The notes beneath the pieces are model-generated. The model saw only the letters and a list, made by a program, of their open reading frames with translations, did no database searches and had not been told where the DNA came from. A program made the translations under genes and the position numbers. 64,000 bases of DNA, from assembly GCF_014041935.1 (NCBI RefSeq), contig NZ_CP059491.1, positions 4,960,001-5,024,000 on the forward strand, read 5' to 3'. Positions 16,698-24,789 of this stretch are shown here, one piece after another. Numbering within the stretch: the stretch's first letter is position 1; the number at the start of each line of letters is the position of its first letter. Source of the stretch: Gordonia jinghuaiqii. Lineage in GTDB: Bacteria > Actinomycetota > Actinomycetes > Mycobacteriales > Mycobacteriaceae.

Positions 16698-17651
16698 GTG
16701 GCCAGTGGCCTCGTCGCCCTGCTCGACGACATCGTGACCCTCACCAAAGTCGCCGCGGCGTCCCTCGACGACATCGGGGCGGCTGCCGGTAAAGCCAGCG
16801 TCAAGGCCGCCGGTGTCGTGGTCGACGACACGGCTGTCACCCCGCGGTACGTCGACGGGTTCACCCCCGATCGCGAGCTGCCGATCGTGCGCAAGATCGC
16901 CATCGGCTCGATCCGCAACAAGCTGCTGATCATCCTGCCGATCGCGATGATCCTGAGTCAGTTCCTCCCGCAGGCGCTGCCGTACCTGCTGATCGCCGGT
17001 GGCCTGTTCCTGTGCTTCGAGGGTGCCGAGAAGGTCTGGGAGGCGGTCGGCGGTGGTCATCACACCGAGGAGACGACGGTCGACCGGAACGGTCCCGAGT
17101 TCGAGAAGACCATGGTCAGCGGCGCGATCCGTACCGACCTGATCCTGTCAGCCGAGATCATGGTGATCTCACTGTCGTCGGTCGAGTCCGAGCCGTTCTG
17201 GACGCGGCTGGCCGTCCTCGTTGTCGTCGCCTTCCTCATCACCGCCCTCGTCTACGGCGTGGTCGCGATCATCGTCAAGACCGACGACGTCGGTCTGGCG
17301 CTGGCGCAGCGCGAGTCGACGCTGAGCCAGAAGGTCGGCCGCGGTCTGGTGACCGCGATGCCCAAGATCATGTCGACGCTCACCATCGTCGGTATCGCCG
17401 CGATGCTGTGGGTCGGCGGGCACATCCTGATCGTCAACGTCGGCGAGGCCGGCTTCCATTGGCCCGCCGACCAGCTCCACCACCTCGAGCACTGGTTCGA
17501 GGAGCTCGTCCACGGCGGCTTCGGCGGGGTCCTGTCCTGGACCGCGGGCACCATCGCATCGGCGGTCGTCGGTCTCGTCGTCGGTGCCCTCGTCGTGGCG
17601 ATCATGCACGTCATCCCGAAGCGCAAGAAGAAGCAACCCGCCGCCCATTGA
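16698..17651 (+). CDS. DUF808 family membrane protein (YedI-like)
   Basis: 317 residues from GTG 16698, with GGAGG upstream. It starts ASGLVALLDDIVTLTKVAAASLDDIGAAAGKASVKAAGVVVDDTAV, the hallmark N-terminus of DUF808, and goes on with about six hydrophobic segments and a GLFLCFEGAEKVWE motif near residue 100. The tail is KRKKKQ. It sits in the inner membrane; the molecular function of the family is not established. A pair of palindromic repeats follows the stop. Housekeeping in style and unrelated to the amide genes. Confidence 0.92.
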   Translation: MASGLVALLDDIVTLTKVAAASLDDIGAAAGKASVKAAGVVVDDTAVTPRYVDGFTPDRELPIVRKIAIGSIRNKLLIILPIAMILSQFLPQALPYLLIAGGLFLCFEGAEKVWEAVGGGHHTEETTVDRNGPEFEKTMVSGAIRTDLILSAEIMVISLSSVESEPFWTRLAVLVVVAFLITALVYGVVAIIVKTDDVGLALAQRESTLSQKVGRGLVTAMPKIMSTLTIVGIAAMLWVGGHILIVNVGEAGFHWPADQLHHLEHWFEELVHGGFGGVLSWTAGTIASAVVGLVVGALVVAIMHVIPKRKKKQPAAH

Positions 17652-17677
17652 CCTGGCCTCTCCCCAGATCGAAGACC

Positions 17678-17756
17678 GACGTCGCACGCGACGTCAATCC
17701 GACGCTGCGACGTCGATCGAGGTCGAATGTTCAGACTGGTGTCGCACGCGACGTCA
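17678..17756. repeat. Intergenic palindromic repeat pair
   Basis: GTCGCACGCGACGTCA occurs at 17681-17696 and again at 17741-17756, exactly 60 bases apart. The first copy lies in a palindrome (GACGTCGC-AC-GCGACGTC, 17678-17695). Between them is GCGACGTCGATCGAGGTCG (17707-17725), which closely matches the centre of the hairpin at 55310-55367. This looks like a small dispersed intergenic repeat family; a terminator role after DUF808 is also possible. Confidence 0.6.
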
Positions 17757-17829
17757 TTTCGCGGGCAGACAACCAACTGACCCACCCCGGTGAGCGCTCG
17801 GGCCGAGGCAACGGGCACGCTCAGAGATC

Positions 17830-18612
17830 GTGAGCACCTGGGAGCTGTTGGCCGTCCTCGTCGCGGGCGTCGGAGCCGGCGCGATCAACGCGGTTGTGGG
17901 TAGCGGCACGCTGATCACGTTCCCCACGCTCGTCGCCTTCGGCGTGCCGCCGGTGACCGCGACGATGTCCAACGCGATCGGTCTGGTCGCCGGCGGCGTG
18001 TCCGGCACCTGGGGTTATCGCCGTGAACTGGCCGGGCAGTGGCCCCAGTTGCGCTGGCAGATCCCGGCCTCGTTCGTCGGCGCCCTCGTCGGTTGCTGGC
18101 TGCTGCTGCATCTGCCCGAGACGGTGTTCGAGGCCGTCGTCCCGGTCCTGCTGATCGCGGCCCTGGTTCTCGTGGTCGCGCAGCCCCGGATCCAGAAGTG
18201 GGTCGGACGTCGATCCGTCACCACCGGCGAGCTCGTCCGCCCGCACCTGAGCGCGGTCCGCATCGCCCTGATGGTCGCCGGAACATTCGCGGTGGGCATC
18301 TACGGCGGCTACTTCACCGCTGCCCAGGGCATCATGCTGATGGCGATCCTCGGCATCGTCGTACCCGACCACATCCAGCGGATGAACGCCGCCAAGAACC
18401 TGCTGTCACTGGTCGTCAACATCGTTGCCGCCGTCACCTACACGCTGGTGGCGTTCGACCGCATCGACTGGTCTGCTGCCGGGGTCATCGCCATCGGCTC
18501 GCTGGTCGGCGGTGTCGTCGGCGCACGCTATGGTCGACGCCTGTCGCCCCGCGCCCTCCGCGCGGTGATCGTGATCGTCGGGCTGATCGGGTTGTGGCGC
18601 CTGCTGGGGTGA
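17830..18612 (+). CDS. TSUP family transporter (TauE/SafE-like)
   Basis: 260 residues from GTG 17830. It has about eight hydrophobic segments in two related halves, with VVGSGTLITFPTLVAFGVPPVTATMSNAIGLVAGG in the first and YGGYFTAAQGIMLMAILGIVVPDHIQRMNAAKN in the second, the standard TSUP pattern. Members export sulfite, sulfoacetate or related organic anions. No adjoining gene points to a substrate. Confidence 0.9.
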   Translation: MSTWELLAVLVAGVGAGAINAVVGSGTLITFPTLVAFGVPPVTATMSNAIGLVAGGVSGTWGYRRELAGQWPQLRWQIPASFVGALVGCWLLLHLPETVFEAVVPVLLIAALVLVVAQPRIQKWVGRRSVTTGELVRPHLSAVRIALMVAGTFAVGIYGGYFTAAQGIMLMAILGIVVPDHIQRMNAAKNLLSLVVNIVAAVTYTLVAFDRIDWSAAGVIAIGSLVGGVVGARYGRRLSPRALRAVIVIVGLIGLWRLLG

Positions 18613-18781
18613 GCTCGGCGGGCGTGGAGAACCGCTGCAGCGCAACGGTCTTCAGAACTGCGATCTGCGTGCGGGTCTGCACACGCCCGCTGGTGACTTC
18701 ATTTCGGTTCCGTCGAATCCGCACACGTTCACGCTGCTCGGCGCACAATGACCGGTGGTCGGTCGGATCCGAGGAGTTGCG

Positions 18782-19591
18782 ATGGTCGATTGGGATGGCG
18801 ATCGATACGCCGACGTGAGCGCACTGCAGCGCAGGGTCGCCGAGGAGTCGATCGGTGACCTCGAACTCGTCGGGAACGAACGCCTACTCGACGTCGGTTG
18901 CGGCGACGGGTTCATCACCATGCTCCTCGCCGATCGTCTCCCGTCGGGTTCGGTTGTCGGCATAGATGCTTCGCATCGGATGATCGAGCGCGCACTCGAG
19001 CGTGTGGCCGCCGACAACCTGCGCGTGCAGTTTCATGTCGACAACGTCCTGGCGTTGCCGTTCGACCACGACTTCGACATCGCCGTGTCCTTCAACGCCC
19101 TGCACTGGGTGTCCGACCAAGGTGCCGCTCTCCGTGGAATCGCACGGAGCCTCGACCACGGAGGGCGTGCGGTCCTACAGATGGTGTGCGCCACGGAGCG
19201 CCCCAGCATCGAGGATGTGTTCATGGAGGTGGCGGCAGACGAGCACTGGCGCAGGTACTTCGACGACTTCGTCGCACCCTACGTCCACGTCGAACCGGCC
19301 CACTTCCGCGAACTGGCTGTCCAGGCAGGTTTCACCGTGGATGACCTCTCGGTCAAAGACGTTCGCTGGCAGTTCGATTCGGTCGCCGACTTCCGCGCCT
19401 GGTCCACGGTGGGGGCATCGGACTGGACCAGCCGGCTTCCGCCATCGGAGGTCGACGGCTTCATCGGCGCGGTGGTGGCGCGCTACGAGGCGGTCATCGG
19501 GGAGCCTGCCGTCATCCGATTCAGCCAGCTGCGTGCCTCACTGCGAACCGATTCCCGAGGCGCCGTTGCGACCCCCACCAGCGCTCCCTGA
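18782..19591 (+). CDS. SAM-dependent class I methyltransferase (trans-aconitate methyltransferase-like)
   Basis: 269 residues. ATG 18782 (MVDWDGDRY) has GAGGAG 8-13 bases upstream and is preferred over an in-frame start at 18755. Motif I is LLDVGCGDGFIT; motif II ends in GIDASHRMI; the post-motif segment FDIAVSFNALHWVSDQGAALRGIARSL resembles the Tam/UbiE group that methylates small acids. The C-terminal SVADFRAWSTVGASDWTSRLPP is typical of Tam-like proteins. The actual acceptor is unknown. It stands alone and converges on the aldo/keto reductase gene. Confidence 0.85.
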   Translation: MVDWDGDRYADVSALQRRVAEESIGDLELVGNERLLDVGCGDGFITMLLADRLPSGSVVGIDASHRMIERALERVAADNLRVQFHVDNVLALPFDHDFDIAVSFNALHWVSDQGAALRGIARSLDHGGRAVLQMVCATERPSIEDVFMEVAADEHWRRYFDDFVAPYVHVEPAHFRELAVQAGFTVDDLSVKDVRWQFDSVADFRAWSTVGASDWTSRLPPSEVDGFIGAVVARYEAVIGEPAVIRFSQLRASLRTDSRGAVATPTSAP

Positions 19592-19651
19592 TCCGGCAGA
19601 ACTCCCACCTCAGGGAGCCGCGGGTCAGGGAGCAGCGGTCGGGTCAGCTCA

Positions 19652-20482
19652 CTACGGGATGTAATTGAACGTGTCCGGGTCCGGTCCGATCCGCTCGTCG
19701 GAGTTGAGCCCGTCGATCTGGGCGACCTCGTCGTCGGAGAGCTCGAAGTCGAAGAGTGCGAAGTTCTCTTCGACGCGCGACCGCGTGACCGACTTGGGGA
19801 AGACGATATCGCCGCGCTGGATGTGCCACCGCAACGTGACCTGGGCGGCCGAGCGGCCCTTGCCCTCGGCGATCTTGGTGATCACCGGATCGTCGACGAC
19901 CTTGCCCTGCGCGATCGGCGACCATGCCTCGGTCGCGATACCGTGCTCGGAATTGAACGCGCGCAACGCATTCTGCGACAGGTAGGGATGGACCTCGATC
20001 TGGTTGACCGCGGGGACCACGTCGGCCTCGTCGAACAGCCGCTGCAGATGCGACTGCTGGAAGTTGGACACGCCGATGGCGCGCGCCTTGCCGTCGGCGT
20101 ATACCTTCTCCAGCGCCTTCCAGGTCTGCACGTAGTCCCCGACGTCCGGGAGCGGCCAGTGGATCAGGAAGAGGTCGATCTGCTCGACGCCCAGGTCGGC
20201 GAGGGTCTGGTCGAACGCCTTCAGCGCGTCGTCGTAGGCATGGAAGCCGTTGTTGAGCTTGCTCGTGATGAACACCTCGTCGCGAGGTATGCCCGATTCA
20301 CGGATGCCCTCGCCGACACCCTTCTCGTTGCCGTACATCTCGGCGGTGTCGATGTGCCGGTAGCCGACCTCCAAGGCCGTCGACGTCGCCGCACGGGTGT
20401 CCTCCGGCGGGACCTGGAACACACCGAAACCCAACTGCGGGATGGTGATTCCGTTGTTCAACGTGATGTTCGGGACTGTCAT
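19652..20482 (-). CDS. Aldo/keto reductase (2,5-diketo-D-gluconate reductase-like)
   Basis: 276 residues, the standard size for AKR5-type enzymes. The catalytic tetrad is visible: Asp in YRHIDTAEMYGNE, Tyr in the same motif, Lys in ITSKL and His in LIHWP. NADPH binding is indicated by the C-terminal PKSVTRSRVEENFALFDF. These reduce aldehydes or ketones such as methylglyoxal or diketogluconate. Start ATG 20482. The 191 bases between it and the RpiR stop show no further gene. Confidence 0.92.
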   Translation of the reverse strand: MTVPNITLNNGITIPQLGFGVFQVPPEDTRAATSTALEVGYRHIDTAEMYGNEKGVGEGIRESGIPRDEVFITSKLNNGFHAYDDALKAFDQTLADLGVEQIDLFLIHWPLPDVGDYVQTWKALEKVYADGKARAIGVSNFQQSHLQRLFDEADVVPAVNQIEVHPYLSQNALRAFNSEHGIATEAWSPIAQGKVVDDPVITKIAEGKGRSAAQVTLRWHIQRGDIVFPKSVTRSRVEENFALFDFELSDDEVAQIDGLNSDERIGPDPDTFNYIP

Positions 20483-20673
20483 GAAAGTGTCCTTTCCTCG
20501 GGGTCGCCGATTCCTCTGGGTCGCCGATACAGTGTGCGACGTAGGGGCCGATGAGTGGCTTACCCGAAATCGGCGCGACCATGCCCAGGTTCAAGGGACG
20601 GCGGCCGGTGAGATATTCCGGCACCACTTCTCACCTGCATGTTCGGCCTGCATTCTTCGGCCCGCCCGGCCGG

Positions 20674-21585
20674 TCAGCCCTTGCGCGGGAGGCGACGCTC
20701 GCGTTCCTCGGCGAGCTGCATCTCCTCGAAGTCGGCAAGCCGGTCACGGGCCGGCTCGCCCAGCTCCTTCACCACCAGCGAGATGAGCAGCTCGATGAGG
20801 ATGAATCCGTGGGCCATCGAGTCGAACGGGCCGGGCCCGGTGTGGCTGGTGGTCAGGACAGCCGCTGCCTGCGAGGCCAGCGGGGACAGGTAGACATCGG
20901 TGATCAGCACCAGTTCGGCGCCACGCTCGGCAGCTCGCAGGCCCCATTCGATGGTGGTCTGCTGATATCGCCGGTAATCGAACAGCACGGCAACGGTGCG
21001 GTCGTCGACGTCGGTCATCGCGGCCATGCGGTCGGCGGAGCTCGCCGGGACCAGCACCACGCCCGGTCGCAGCATCCGCAGATACTGGTGGAGCTCGGCG
21101 GCGAGAACCGAGGTGAACCTGCCGCCCAGGAGCATCACGCGACGGTCGGCGTCGGCCAGCGCCGCGACCGCGACGGCGAGGTCGTCCCTGGAAAGATTGT
21201 TGATGGTGGCGCGCACGCCTTCGGTGTACAGAGACGCGGCGTCGGCGAGGACGGAGTCCCCCGCTGACCCGTTCCCCGCATCGTGCCCCGAGTTCCCGGG
21301 GGCCGGGTAGACGGTGACCGGAGAGAACAACCGCGTCTGCACCTCGTCGCGGAGTGCCTCTTGGAAGGCCCCGTACCCGGCGAAACCGAGCTTGCTCACC
21401 AGCCGCAGCGCCGTCGGCGCAGACACCTTCGCCTCGGCGGCGAGCTGCGCGATGGGCACCAGCCCCGCGGTCGGATAGCCGTCGGTGAGCGCCGCGACCA
21501 CTCGCAGCTCTCCGGGCGCCAGGGAACCGCGCACCTGACGGATGCGCTGCGCGACAGTCCCCTCGAGCGGAGCGCCCTGCGTCAT
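20674..21585 (-). CDS. MurR/RpiR family transcriptional regulator
   Basis: 303 residues from ATG 21585. The N-terminal HTH_6 domain (residues ~10-85) includes IAQLAAEAKVSAPTALRLVSKLGFAGYGAFQEALRDEV. The C-terminal SIS domain (~125-290) has the DDLAVAVAALADADRRVMLLGGRFTSVLAAELHQYL and LVLITDVYLSPLASQAAAVL segments, typical for binding phosphosugars or related ligands. It is divergent from the Rieske dioxygenase operon at 21789 and is the obvious candidate to control it. The shared 203-base promoter region is unusually AT-rich for this DNA. Confidence 0.88.
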   Translation of the reverse strand: MTQGAPLEGTVAQRIRQVRGSLAPGELRVVAALTDGYPTAGLVPIAQLAAEAKVSAPTALRLVSKLGFAGYGAFQEALRDEVQTRLFSPVTVYPAPGNSGHDAGNGSAGDSVLADAASLYTEGVRATINNLSRDDLAVAVAALADADRRVMLLGGRFTSVLAAELHQYLRMLRPGVVLVPASSADRMAAMTDVDDRTVAVLFDYRRYQQTTIEWGLRAAERGAELVLITDVYLSPLASQAAAVLTTSHTGPGPFDSMAHGFILIELLISLVVKELGEPARDRLADFEEMQLAEERERRLPRKG

Positions 21586-21712
21586 GATCCGGAGTCTAGT
21601 GGCCGTGCCTGCCCGCAACGGCGTCTGCGGTCTATGGGTACGACAGCGGCCGGCATGCGCACCGGTCCCGGACAGGTCAAGAGTCCTCGTACCCGAAACA
21701 AACGTTTTACCT

Positions 21713-21738
21713 ATTACGCCTACACAGACCTACGTAAT
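21713..21738. promoter_or_regulatory. AT-rich inverted repeat in the rpiR-dioxygenase promoter region
   Basis: ATTACG at 21713-21718 and CGTAAT at 21733-21738 are inverted around 14 bases, about 50 bases before the dioxygenase ATG. It lies in a TA-rich island that contrasts with the surrounding GC. It is a candidate RpiR operator or promoter element. Confidence 0.4.
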
Positions 21739-21788
21739 GGATGTAACGTCGGCACTGCATCCCGGTTCAGCTCACCCAGGAAGTAGCG

Positions 21789-23135
21789 ATGACTCTGCAC
21801 AACAGCCCGGCACCTCCCCCCGCCACCGCGTGGGGCCCACCCCCGGCTCCCCCCTCAGCGGACCGATGGTCCGATCTCATCCAGCACGACCGCGTTCACC
21901 GCACCCTCTACACCGACTCCACGGTCTTCGACGAGGAGATGGTGAAGATCTTCGGCGGCCAGTCCTGGGTGTACCTCGCCCACGAGTCCCAACTGCCCGG
22001 ACCGAACGCATTCGTCTCGATCCGGATGGGCCTGCGCCCGGTGATCGTCACCCGAGACCGGCGTGGCGGACTGCACGCGATCTTCAACCGGTGCGCCCAC
22101 CGCGCGGCCACCGTCTGCCGTGAAGAGTCCGGCACCGCCAAGAGTTTCCAGTGCCCGTACCACGGATGGACCTTCCGCAACACCGGCGAACTCGTCGGCG
22201 CACCGTGGCCGCAGGGTTATGGCGAACTCGACAAGGAGCGGTTCGGTCTCACCGTCGTCCCCCGCGTCGAGAGCTACCGCGGATTCATCTTCGGCACCAT
22301 GAACGCCGACGCACCGCCCGTCGACGAGTGGCTCGGACACGCCCGCACGTGGCTCGACTACTGGATCGATCGCTCCCCCACCAGCGAGGTCGTGGTCAAG
22401 TCGGCGGCCTTCCGGATGGGTTACCGGGGGAACTGGAAACTCGCCTTCGACAACGCGGGCGACGGCTATCACCCGTCCTTCTCCCATCGATCCCTGCTGG
22501 AGATGGCATCGCGGATGGGTGATGCCAAGGACATGTCCTACTTCGGCAGGACACCGGACGACGGACCGATGAAGGTGTACTCACTGGGCAACGGCCACAG
22601 CGTGATCGACCAGCGTCCGGTGTACGAGGGACCGGGCAGCTTCTGGGCCAACCAGCGCCCGCAGCCCGGCCGCGAGCGTTTCGAGGAGCAGGTCCGCGCC
22701 GAGCACGGCGACGCCGCCGATACCCTGCTCGACCTGGCGATCGGCGCGCAGATCAACTTGAGCATCTTCCCCAACCTGCTGATCATCGGCAACCAGATCC
22801 AGGTCGTCGAGCCGCTGGCCGTGGACAAGACGCAACTCACCTGGCATGCCACCTCGATCGGGGGTGTCCCCGACATGATCAACACGATGCGCATGCGGTC
22901 CCAGGAGGATTTCCCCGCCTTCGGCGAACCCGACGACCAGGCCAATTTCGAAGAGGCACAACGCGGTCTGGCCGCCCCCGAAGCCGAATGGGTGTTCATG
23001 AACCGCGGACTCGACGCCCCCGACTGGCAGAGCGTGGAACACGACGGCGTGATCCGCACCGCGGTCACCGACGAGATCCACATGCGTGGCTACTACGAGG
23101 AGTGGCAGCACCGGATGCGAGGAGCGAACCGATGA
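21789..23135 (+). CDS. Rieske non-heme iron dioxygenase, alpha (large) subunit
   Basis: 448 residues. The Rieske [2Fe-2S] ligands are Cys102/His104 (CAHRAATVC) and Cys122/His125 (CPYHGW). The mononuclear iron site follows the NxxDxYHxxxxH pattern, with Asp225, His228 and His233 in DNAGDGYHPSFSH. It would add O2 to an aromatic or N-substituted ring and takes electrons from the ferredoxin (26330) and its reductase (26647) in the same operon. The beta subunit overlaps its end by 4 bp. A Pro-rich first 25 residues is unusual. Gene partners (GS-like ligase and amidotransferase) parallel aniline dioxygenase systems, so an amine substrate is inferred. Confidence 0.92.
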   Translation: MTLHNSPAPPPATAWGPPPAPPSADRWSDLIQHDRVHRTLYTDSTVFDEEMVKIFGGQSWVYLAHESQLPGPNAFVSIRMGLRPVIVTRDRRGGLHAIFNRCAHRAATVCREESGTAKSFQCPYHGWTFRNTGELVGAPWPQGYGELDKERFGLTVVPRVESYRGFIFGTMNADAPPVDEWLGHARTWLDYWIDRSPTSEVVVKSAAFRMGYRGNWKLAFDNAGDGYHPSFSHRSLLEMASRMGDAKDMSYFGRTPDDGPMKVYSLGNGHSVIDQRPVYEGPGSFWANQRPQPGRERFEEQVRAEHGDAADTLLDLAIGAQINLSIFPNLLIIGNQIQVVEPLAVDKTQLTWHATSIGGVPDMINTMRMRSQEDFPAFGEPDDQANFEEAQRGLAAPEAEWVFMNRGLDAPDWQSVEHDGVIRTAVTDEIHMRGYYEEWQHRMRGANR

Positions 23136-23731
23136 ACCTCGACCGTCTTCCCGACGCGTACACCGACACGTCGTCGTTCTCCTATCACGTCGACGCCGAT
23201 TGGTACGACGAACTCGACCGGTTCCGGCAGATCCTGTCCGACGACTGGCCGACCGCCCCGATGACCGATTGGTATGAGGCCCAGTCGTTCCTGATCGATG
23301 AGGCACGACTCGTCGACAGCGGTCGATTCAACGACTGGCTGGATCTGTTCACCGGGGACAGCCTGTACTGGGTGCCCGTGACCGCCGGCGGCGGCGACCC
23401 CCGCCGCGAGGTCAGCCACGCCTTCGACGACCATCGCCGCCTCACCGACCGGGTGTACTGGCTGCGGACGGGATTGGCCTACAGTCAGCTGCCGCCGTCG
23501 CGGACGCGGCGCCTGCTCACCAACATCGAGAGCCTCGACCACCCGGACGGTCTCCGATATGTGCGCTCCAACTTCGTCATCCACGAGATGCGCGCGGGCA
23601 CCGCGAAGACCTACACCGGCTGGTATGGGCACGTGCTGCGAAAGACGCAGGACGGATGGCGGATTCGGCTCAAGTCGGTCAATCTGATCGATTCCGAGCA
23701 GTACCACGAGAACCTGACCCTGGTGTTCTGA
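23132..23731 (+). CDS. Ring-hydroxylating dioxygenase beta (small) subunit
   Basis: 199 residues from ATG 23132, overlapping the alpha stop as ATGA. It has the NTF2-like beta-subunit fold: FLIDEARLVDSGRFNDWLDLFTGDSLYWVPV early, then RLTDRVYWLRTGLAYSQLPPSRTRRLLTNIE and a final KTQDGWRIRLKSVNLIDS. The beta subunit is structural, stabilising an alpha3beta3 hexamer. An extra ~40 residues at the N-terminus makes it a little longer than the usual 160-180. Confidence 0.9.
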   Translation: MNLDRLPDAYTDTSSFSYHVDADWYDELDRFRQILSDDWPTAPMTDWYEAQSFLIDEARLVDSGRFNDWLDLFTGDSLYWVPVTAGGGDPRREVSHAFDDHRRLTDRVYWLRTGLAYSQLPPSRTRRLLTNIESLDHPDGLRYVRSNFVIHEMRAGTAKTYTGWYGHVLRKTQDGWRIRLKSVNLIDSEQYHENLTLVF

Positions 23732-23733
23732 CC

Positions 23734-24042
23734 ATGAACGCAGAAGACGGTTCCGGAGCCGGCGACGCCGGACTCGCCGATGTCGTCCGGACCCTCACCG
23801 CCGAACTGGAGTTGCTGCGTGTGCGGGTGGGACGCATCGAGCGCGAGATCGCGACGACACGCCCGCTCGTCGCCGCCGTCCGCGGCCTCGACATCTGGGA
23901 CTACACCCCGTACGGCGTGCACCCGGGCAGTGACTGGGTCGCGATCGATCGCGCGGCCGCGGCCGAACTCCTGGCCGCGCTGGCCGGGGTCGACCACTGG
24001 CAGCCGTGGTCCACACCGATCGAGGCGAGGCCGCAACCATGA
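23734..24042 (+). CDS. Small unknown protein between dioxygenase and amidotransferase genes
   Basis: 102 residues from ATG 23734, two bases after the beta-subunit stop, and overlapping the amidotransferase start by ATGA, so it is certainly co-translated. Residues ~15-45 (LADVVRTLTAELELLRVRVGRIEREI) look like a short coiled coil. The second half, DIWDYTPYGVHPGSDWVAIDRAAAAELLAAL, has no motif I recognise. It is neither a ferredoxin nor a regulator. It might be an assembly or scaffold factor for the complex. No function is claimed. Confidence 0.75.
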   Translation: MNAEDGSGAGDAGLADVVRTLTAELELLRVRVGRIEREIATTRPLVAAVRGLDIWDYTPYGVHPGSDWVAIDRAAAAELLAALAGVDHWQPWSTPIEARPQP

Positions 24043-24728
24043 ACCGTCGCACGCTCACAGTCATTGCCCACGTGGACAATCCGTCGATCGGTGTACTGGC
24101 GCAGGCCGCCGACGAAGGTGGCTGGACGATGTCGGTGATCGGCCCCTTTCGTGGGGACCCGCTACCCGACATCCACCAGCTCGAGGCGCTCGTCGTACTC
24201 GGCGGCCCGCAGAGCGCCTACGACACACAGGCTCACCCGTATCTCGTCGACGAGGTGCGCTACCTGCGTGACGTCCACGCCCGCGAGGTGCCGATCCTCG
24301 CGCTCTGCCTCGGCTCGCAGCTGCTCGCCGACGCTCTCGGCGGTCGTTCCCGCCCGGGCGACAGCGGATTGGAATGCGGTTTCATCGAGGTGACCGCGAG
24401 TGGCGCGGAGTCGACGTTGACCGGCCGGTTCTTCTCGTTCCACTCCGATTCCGCCGACCCACCTCCCGAAGCCGAGGTGCTGGCCCGCAGTGACCGGTAC
24501 CTCCAGGCGTGGCGGCTGGGGACGTCGACGGCCATCCAGTTCCATCCCGAGTTCGACAGGCCGGGCATCGAGGCCCTGCTCACTCTCGAAGGACCCAAAC
24601 TGCGACAGTTCGGCGTCGACGTCGACGCCGTCCGCGATTCCATCCCGACCGACGGCCCACCACCCGGCCGCCGCCTGCTCGACGCCTGGCTCGACGCCGT
24701 GCCGGTGCGAAACCCCGTCCGCCCCTGA
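24039..24728 (+). CDS. Class I glutamine amidotransferase-like protein (candidate gamma-glutamyl hydrolase)
   Basis: 229 residues with the GATase1 triad: Cys90 in ALCLGSQLLADALGG, and His169/Glu171 in QFHPEF. The oxyanion motif VLGGPQSAYD lies near residue 55. Stand-alone members next to glutamine-synthetase-like ligases (for example PuuD beside PuuA, or the amidotransferase-like gene in aniline clusters) handle gamma-glutamyl amides. Here it precedes the GS-like gene directly, so hydrolysis or transfer of a gamma-glutamyl group is the natural inference. Confidence 0.85.
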   Translation: MNRRTLTVIAHVDNPSIGVLAQAADEGGWTMSVIGPFRGDPLPDIHQLEALVVLGGPQSAYDTQAHPYLVDEVRYLRDVHAREVPILALCLGSQLLADALGGRSRPGDSGLECGFIEVTASGAESTLTGRFFSFHSDSADPPPEAEVLARSDRYLQAWRLGTSTAIQFHPEFDRPGIEALLTLEGPKLRQFGVDVDAVRDSIPTDGPPPGRRLLDAWLDAVPVRNPVRP

Positions 24729-24789
24729 CCATCTGTTTCCGTCAATCCCAGTCCCGCTCCAGCTCACCGTTCAACCCGAGGAGATTCCA

